NCBI RefSeq assembly: GCF_019059575.1
Contig: NW_024881785.1
Span: 186,001 to 250,000, forward strand
DNA from: Amphibalanus amphitrite
Taxonomy: Eukaryota > Arthropoda > Thecostraca > Balanomorpha > Balanidae
DNA length: 64,000 nucleotides
Reading direction: 5' to 3'
Under the pieces are notes generated by a model that was not told where the DNA came from, did not search any database, and saw only the letters and a list, made by a program, of their open reading frames with translations. Made by a program: the position numbers and the translations under genes. Shown piece by piece: positions 59,096 through 64,000 of this stretch (positions within the stretch are counted from its first letter, which is position 1; every line of letters begins with the position of its first letter).

Positions 59096-62000
59096 TCTCT
59101 CTCACGGCCTTCCCCGCGCTCACAGAGACTGGATCAATACCGGACGGAGCGCGAATATTGCCGGCTACCGGGACACAGGCGCGCGATGGATCTTCCACCG
59201 AGTACTTACAACGGAGACGAGACGGTGTTTCAAGGCAGAATGGGCGACAAAGGGCAGCACCTGCTTAGTGCTTAGTGCTTAGGTATGATATTATTACACA
59301 TCTAAAAACAATCGCGAATTAATTTTTCCAAAGCATTTGGGCATTTCTCTTCTAAACACAATTACATAACATGAAAAACAACATATACGGAGGTGATCAG
59401 ACCATTCCTAGATGAAGGATTACTGTTACTGGGGACTCGTATGTGGTCGACACTTACGTTCACTTATAGTGTTCTCTTCCGTATCCTTATTTTGCAAAAT
59501 GAAACAAATAAAACAGAATTGAGCCTTTTTAACTACTGTATGAGCTGAATGGCGATGAGAGGTGTCTCCTAGCTCTGTATTCTGCCAAGTGCCACGCGGC
59601 ACGCGTCATCAGTGGGTGGCCAGCCCGGCGGCACACTGTTGGCCAGCTAACCGAGCGGCGTTCATTAGGGGCCGTAATTGGCCTCAGAGGGGACCAGTGC
59701 AGTGGAAAATTGCCCGAGCGGGACGGCCAGGCAGGCCGGCCCGTCCGCTGCCCGAGCTGTCATCGCGGACCGGCCCGCTCCGTCATCCGCCGTCAGCCGG
59801 ACCGTCATCTGGCTGCCGTAGCGACTCGGGCTGTCACATCCAGTGGCGTCATCGAACACAACAGCAATTGTTTTTGCTGTTGGTCCAATATGATTTCATT
59901 GATCGGCGCGCTTTCTCTTAGTAAGAATGGCGTTGATGCGTTTTATTGATCGAGTGTTCTATGATGTGCTGATGTGTATCATCGTGCGTTTTTAATTGAA
60001 GCATGCGTGATCGTTATGGAGCATGCACACTGCACAATACCTAAACAGTAAATCGTTTCACTCAACACCTGGTCTGTTCATGTAATGTCCGTCCTTGTCA
60101 ACCCTGGCTCTCCCCACACACACCGACGTGATCAACCGTCAGTTGCCATCCCTCCCGTCAGTCTCACCAGTTCATCTGCATATTTCTCCCCGGCGCAGCA
60201 CGCGGACGGAGCGCGACGCCGTCCGATCCCCCGAGTCGACGCAAACCGCCTCGCTCGGCGTCGAAGACCTTCAATTAGTGCTCCTCGGGGGTTTTTGACT
60301 AACGAACTAGAAGAATGATTTAAAGACAGTTCGGACGTTAATCTGTACCGTGAGCAAGAAGAACACCAAATGAAACTCTCCGGGGACGCCAGTTGATTAA
60401 AGCTTAAATAAATGACGCAAGTTAGCTGCGCCTAAATGAGTTAAAGACTGGCATGTGAGCCGCACAGAGCAGCGAAAATTGTTTAATAAGTCACGTAAGC
60501 GACAGACCCTGCTGTTCCTAAGCCACCTTTAGCAGAAATATGGCCAGTGACAGGCCGGGAATTTTCGTCTCATCCCAGCGAAAACAATAAAGGGTGAATG
60601 ATGTTAGTCTTTGTAAATCGGGATGCAAAAAAGTTGAGAATGGAAAAGAAGTAGGAATTTCCTGACCTGGAAACCGCGAGTCAAAACTGTTTACGCAGCA
60701 TGTTTTTGATGGTCACAGTCTTGTCTCCACCATTCACCACGCTAATATCTTATTAAGAAATCCCTATGCAATATGTTTCAAACCACACAGCAAACAAAGC
60801 TCGGACCGGCCTGCGCCTCCCCAACAACTAACAGCTAACCGCTCTCAGACTCTCTGAGCCGCTGGGAGTGACCACTGATCCGGAGCGTCCATCCCACAGG
60901 CGCCGCGCCCTCACAAACAATGACAAACACCTCCCGGCGGTCACAAACCCACCGTCAAAATGCATAGAATGTCGCCGCCGGCCGTCGAGCGCGGCGGCGC
61001 CGGATGACGTCCGCTGACGCATTGCCGGCCACTTATTGCTCCGGTCGTGATACGACCCCGATGCCACACGCCATTTGTCATCGGAATGGTGAGATAATGC
61101 CGGGCCGACTGGGCTCGCGACGGGTACAAACGAGACGCCCGTGGCCGCGCTGGTGGTGCTGGCCGTGGTGACGGTGATGGTGGTGCCTGGTGGTGGTAGT
61201 GGTGACAGCGACTGTGGTGGTGGTGGTGGTGATATAAGTGATATAAGTGGTGGTAGCACTGAAGGTGACACTTTGATGGTTACGATAGAGACAATATTGC
61301 TGACAACCTTGACCTGCTGGTGGCTGGCGATAAAGGTATAAATTCTCCTATATGCATTCTTCTAGCTTCTCGGGCATGAATGTTTCTCGGAGCCGGCATG
61401 AACTGGCTGGATCCACCGGAGACTTTAACCCTGACCGGACTCGGTACTTGCGCATCCTCCGGATACTTTGTCTGGATCGGACAGATTCCGCCCGGATCCT
61501 CCGGATACTTTGCCCTAAGCGGATACGGTCCGCTCGGATCCTCCGGATACTTAAGCGGGAGCGGACACAACTGCCGTGACAGATATCGTGTGCGGCCCGG
61601 GACGGAAACTACGCCGGACGTCCGCCGTCGTCCCCTGCCGGCCCTCCTCGGCGCGCCCCACTTTAATGGATGTCGCTAAACGGGGCCCGATTATCTCCGG
61701 CCGGCAGCGGAAAACGGTCGGCTGTTGTCCGCCGGACGCCGCGTCGGCCCCGTCGTTTGGACCGACGGCAGAGGAGGCTGGGCGAGCGGCCGATCAGACT
61801 CGGGCGTCTCCGCACGACAGAAGTTGAGCTAACGAGGCGTACTCGGGTGTGGTGGACAGGAGTTTGGCCGACGATAGATGCTGGCTAGCTGCAGGAAATG
61901 TTGCATCTGAAACAAGCCAATTAACAATTTAATGGATGAATATTAGATGGGTGATTAAACTGAATAAAAATATATAGGAGCTATGATGGCATTTTCAGTC

Positions 62001-62109
62001 AATAAAATGCGTGCATGCTTATTAAATCGCCTTAATTGTTCTGCTTATCGTATAACCGAATAATAGACCTTCGGATCCATTACACGGCCTCCATTCAGAC
62101 ATCACACAC
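59096..62109. other. Unique DNA with small tandem repeats
   Basis: GTGCTTA is repeated at 59267-59281. A GGT/GGTGGTGAT-type array lies at 61150-61255, and three 42-bp units at 61455-61560 are listed separately. CpG-rich blocks at 59650-59850, 60890-61140 and 61590-61850 give only overlapping low-complexity frames. Confidence 0.4.
61429..61565. repeat. 42-bp tandem repeat, three copies
   Basis: TCCTCCGGATACTT recurs at 61455, 61497 and 61539, exactly 42 bp apart. Because 42 is a multiple of three, the minus-strand frame encodes a 14-residue repeat containing KYPED. Non-synonymous drift between copies and lack of any wider gene model make coding unlikely. Confidence 0.7.
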
Positions 62110-64000
62110 ACGGAGTTTATTGGCATAGTACATGAGGTACATCGAGTACGTATCACGGAGAGTTGGCGCAAAAGCCATGGGCTTATCTCGAGGCGCCAAA
62201 TCTCGACCTCTTCACTATCTCCAGTATCACTACCACTACCGCCGCCGCCGTGTCTCGGATTGTCTCGCGCAGCCAGCCGCCCCCACGCGTGCCCAGCGAC
62301 GGGCGCGGGCCCACCCGGCTCAGCGAACAGAATAGGTAATTTAGTATCCACCGGTAAATCTACCTGACTCTTGCAAAAATTTTTGGAAGTGCCAAGCCAC
62401 CAGCCGACCGCCCCCGCCACCGAGTCCGCGGCCGTGCAGGAGGACTTCAAGTTGGTATGATTTGGGTTTTTGTTTAAGGTCAAAGTTAAGGATGCGACGC
62501 AGGTTGTTGTAGAGTATGTCTCTTTGTTGGTCGTAGTTTGGACATGAAAATATAAAGTGTGTTACGTTTTCTTGGGAATTGCCACATGAACATTTAGGAT
62601 TATCTGTCTTTTGTATTTTGTACTTATGTTCGTTTAGTATCGTCATATTAAGTCGTATTCTTGTATGCATTGTGTTAAGTGTCGTGGTGCCGTATGAGTA
62701 GTAGAGAGGAGGTTTGTTCATGCACATGAGCTCTTTGATCTCATTTCTGAAGTCTTTGTAGGGAAGATGCTTAATTGAGTTTGGTAGTTGATTCCATTGT
62801 TTTCCTGTGAGTGTTATAAATGTGCGTTGGTGTTTGGTTGTGCGTACATGTGGCTGGGAATGGTGGGCGGCGTTCCTTAGCGTCCTTTGTGTGGCTTGAT
62901 GTCGTGAATTTGGTAGAAGAGAGGTGACATAAGAGGGTAAATTTTGACGTCCGGGTGTTGATAGTTTGTGGTAAAGTAGTAGTCGGTGAAGTTGTCGTCT
63001 GGTTTTTAGTTTGTCCCATCCTAATTCATAACGTAATTTGTCAGAAGAGGTCCTGAAAAGTGCTCCTGTTATTAGTCTTGCTACCCTGTTTTGGAGTGTC
63101 TCTAGTCTCATGGTGTCGTGAATAGTAATGTGTCCGTCGTAAATAGTGTCGCAGTAGTCTAGATGTGGTCGAATATACGTCTTGTAAATTGCGTCGAGAG
63201 TGTTTCGGGGAAGGAATCGTGCTATGGGATATAATGGACTGAGGGATTTGTTAGCTTTTGTAAGGATGGCGTTTATGTGTTCGTGGAATCTTAGGTCTTT
63301 AGAAAAGGTCAATCCAAGGTGCCTGTGTGTTTTTGTTATGGGTATTGGAAGTCCTCCGAAAGTGAGTTTTGGTGATGTATTGTTTGGTTTGTGGGAAAAT
63401 GTTTGTTGTACTGTTTTGGAATCGTTGAATTTGATGGTCCATTCTTGTCCGTATTTTTTAATTTCGTCAAGGTCGAGTTGCAAAGAATTTTGAATGGAAT
63501 TCAATGTTTTGCATGTATGGGAAGCGTAAAGTGATGTATCATCGGCAAAAATAAAATGTCGTTTTTTGTACGAGTTGAGAGGTCGTTGAGGTATAAAAGT
63601 GCAAGTAAAGGGCCGAGAACTGATCCCTGTGGGCAGCCAGCGTTTATCTTACGGGGAGCTGAGAACGAATTTTGAATTTTAACTATCTGTATTCTGTCGG
63701 ATAGATATGATTTTAGCCAATTGAGAAGTGTTCCTGAAAGTCGAAATTCGTTTTCACATTTGTAAATTAACCCTTTGTGCCAAATTTTATCAAAGTATTT
63801 ACTGATGTCCAAGTATATCGCTGTAAAATCTCCACCATCGTCTAAAGATTTATAGAGATTTTGTGTCAGATATTGAAGCTGTAATTCGGTGCTGTGACCT
63901 CCTCTGTAGCCGCTTTGTTTATCTGTTAATAGATTGTGATCAGTTAAATGTTTATATATATTTTTAAAGACTACTTTTTCGAATATTTTTGATACGACTG
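62110..64000 (-). mobile_element. LINE C: non-LTR retrotransposon running off the right edge
   Basis: Minus-strand element whose 5' part lies beyond 64000. It comprises a reverse-transcriptase ORF and a presumed 3' UTR of about 230 bp with AATAAA (62116-62121). No poly(A) or tandem tail is clear, so the 3' border is approximate. Confidence 0.75.
62341..64000 (-). pseudogene. LINE C reverse transcriptase ORF, frameshifted
   Basis: Reverse transcriptase with, in order on the minus strand, GHSTELQLQYLTQNL (about 63850-63900), YLDISKYFDKIWHKGL, GCPQGSVLGPLL (about 63600-63640), the catalytic FADD (63539-63550), HLGLTFSKDLRFHEHI and a C-terminal C-x-C-x(8)-H-x(4)-C zinc-binding-like motif (about 62536-62595), ending RLVAWHFQKFLQESG-like at 62341. 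PQGS and FADD are in different frames; the shift falls at or near a six-base T run (63562-63567), so a one-base indel or sequencing error is likely. Clade within the CR1/jockey-like LINEs is not certain. Confidence 0.85.

Overview
The window is eukaryotic nuclear DNA, most likely from an invertebrate animal. It has no dense or operon-like coding. It is rich in long simple-sequence arrays, and its CpG-rich stretches alternate with AT-rich islands. Every recognisable long reading frame is a non-LTR retrotransposon reverse transcriptase. An arthropod, perhaps a crustacean, is my guess; nothing in the sequence proves it. I see no CRISPR array, rRNA, convincing tRNA or complete host gene. A few GC-rich open segments with good Kozak and splice-donor signals, mainly 36914-37150 on the minus strand, may be exons of genes that extend outside or across the window.

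The best-supported content is a layered set of transposable elements whose borders can be read directly. Three LINEs carry reverse-transcriptase ORFs. LINE A (plus, about 39.36-42.06 kb) has a GTAA-repeat tail. LINE B (minus, 52798-54667) has an 11-bp target duplication and one nonsense codon. LINE C (minus, from about 62.1 kb off the right edge) is frameshifted in a homopolymer. A fourth LINE relic of about 50 codons (58530-58681) sits inside a split 32-bp minisatellite. DNA transposons without transposase include two TTAA-flanked piggyBac-like elements (29875-30819 and 40608-41787, the second inserted in the LINE A ORF), a third TTAA element of another type (38023-38519) nested inside a hAT-like element (37798-38994), a 1.8-kb hAT-like element (42691-44511), a small hAT-like MITE (33733-33898), a Harbinger-like MITE (45754-45932) and a probable TA-target MITE (1721-2254). 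A 13-bp-TSD palindromic insertion (7451-7724) carries a degenerate hammerhead-ribozyme-like core of the kind known from Penelope-like elements.

Layout by region: 0-7.4 kb is GC-rich unique DNA with one MITE and one AT-rich hairpin island; 7.4-14.2 kb holds the palindromic element, a hexanucleotide array, a 10-bp array that spells AGGTCA half-sites, and a 560-bp ACAG array; 14.2-29.8 kb is mostly featureless apart from a hairpin element, a long CT array and a retroelement tail; 29.8-46 kb is the transposon-dense core; 46-64 kb holds a second, 466-bp CT array, LINE B, the split minisatellite and LINE C.

The most unusual pattern is the palindrome TGACGTCA (the CRE/ATF consensus). It occurs 14 times, against roughly one expected, and exactly twice inside each of five otherwise unrelated terminal-inverted-repeat elements. 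One of these elements also carries clusters of AGGTCA nuclear-receptor half-sites.
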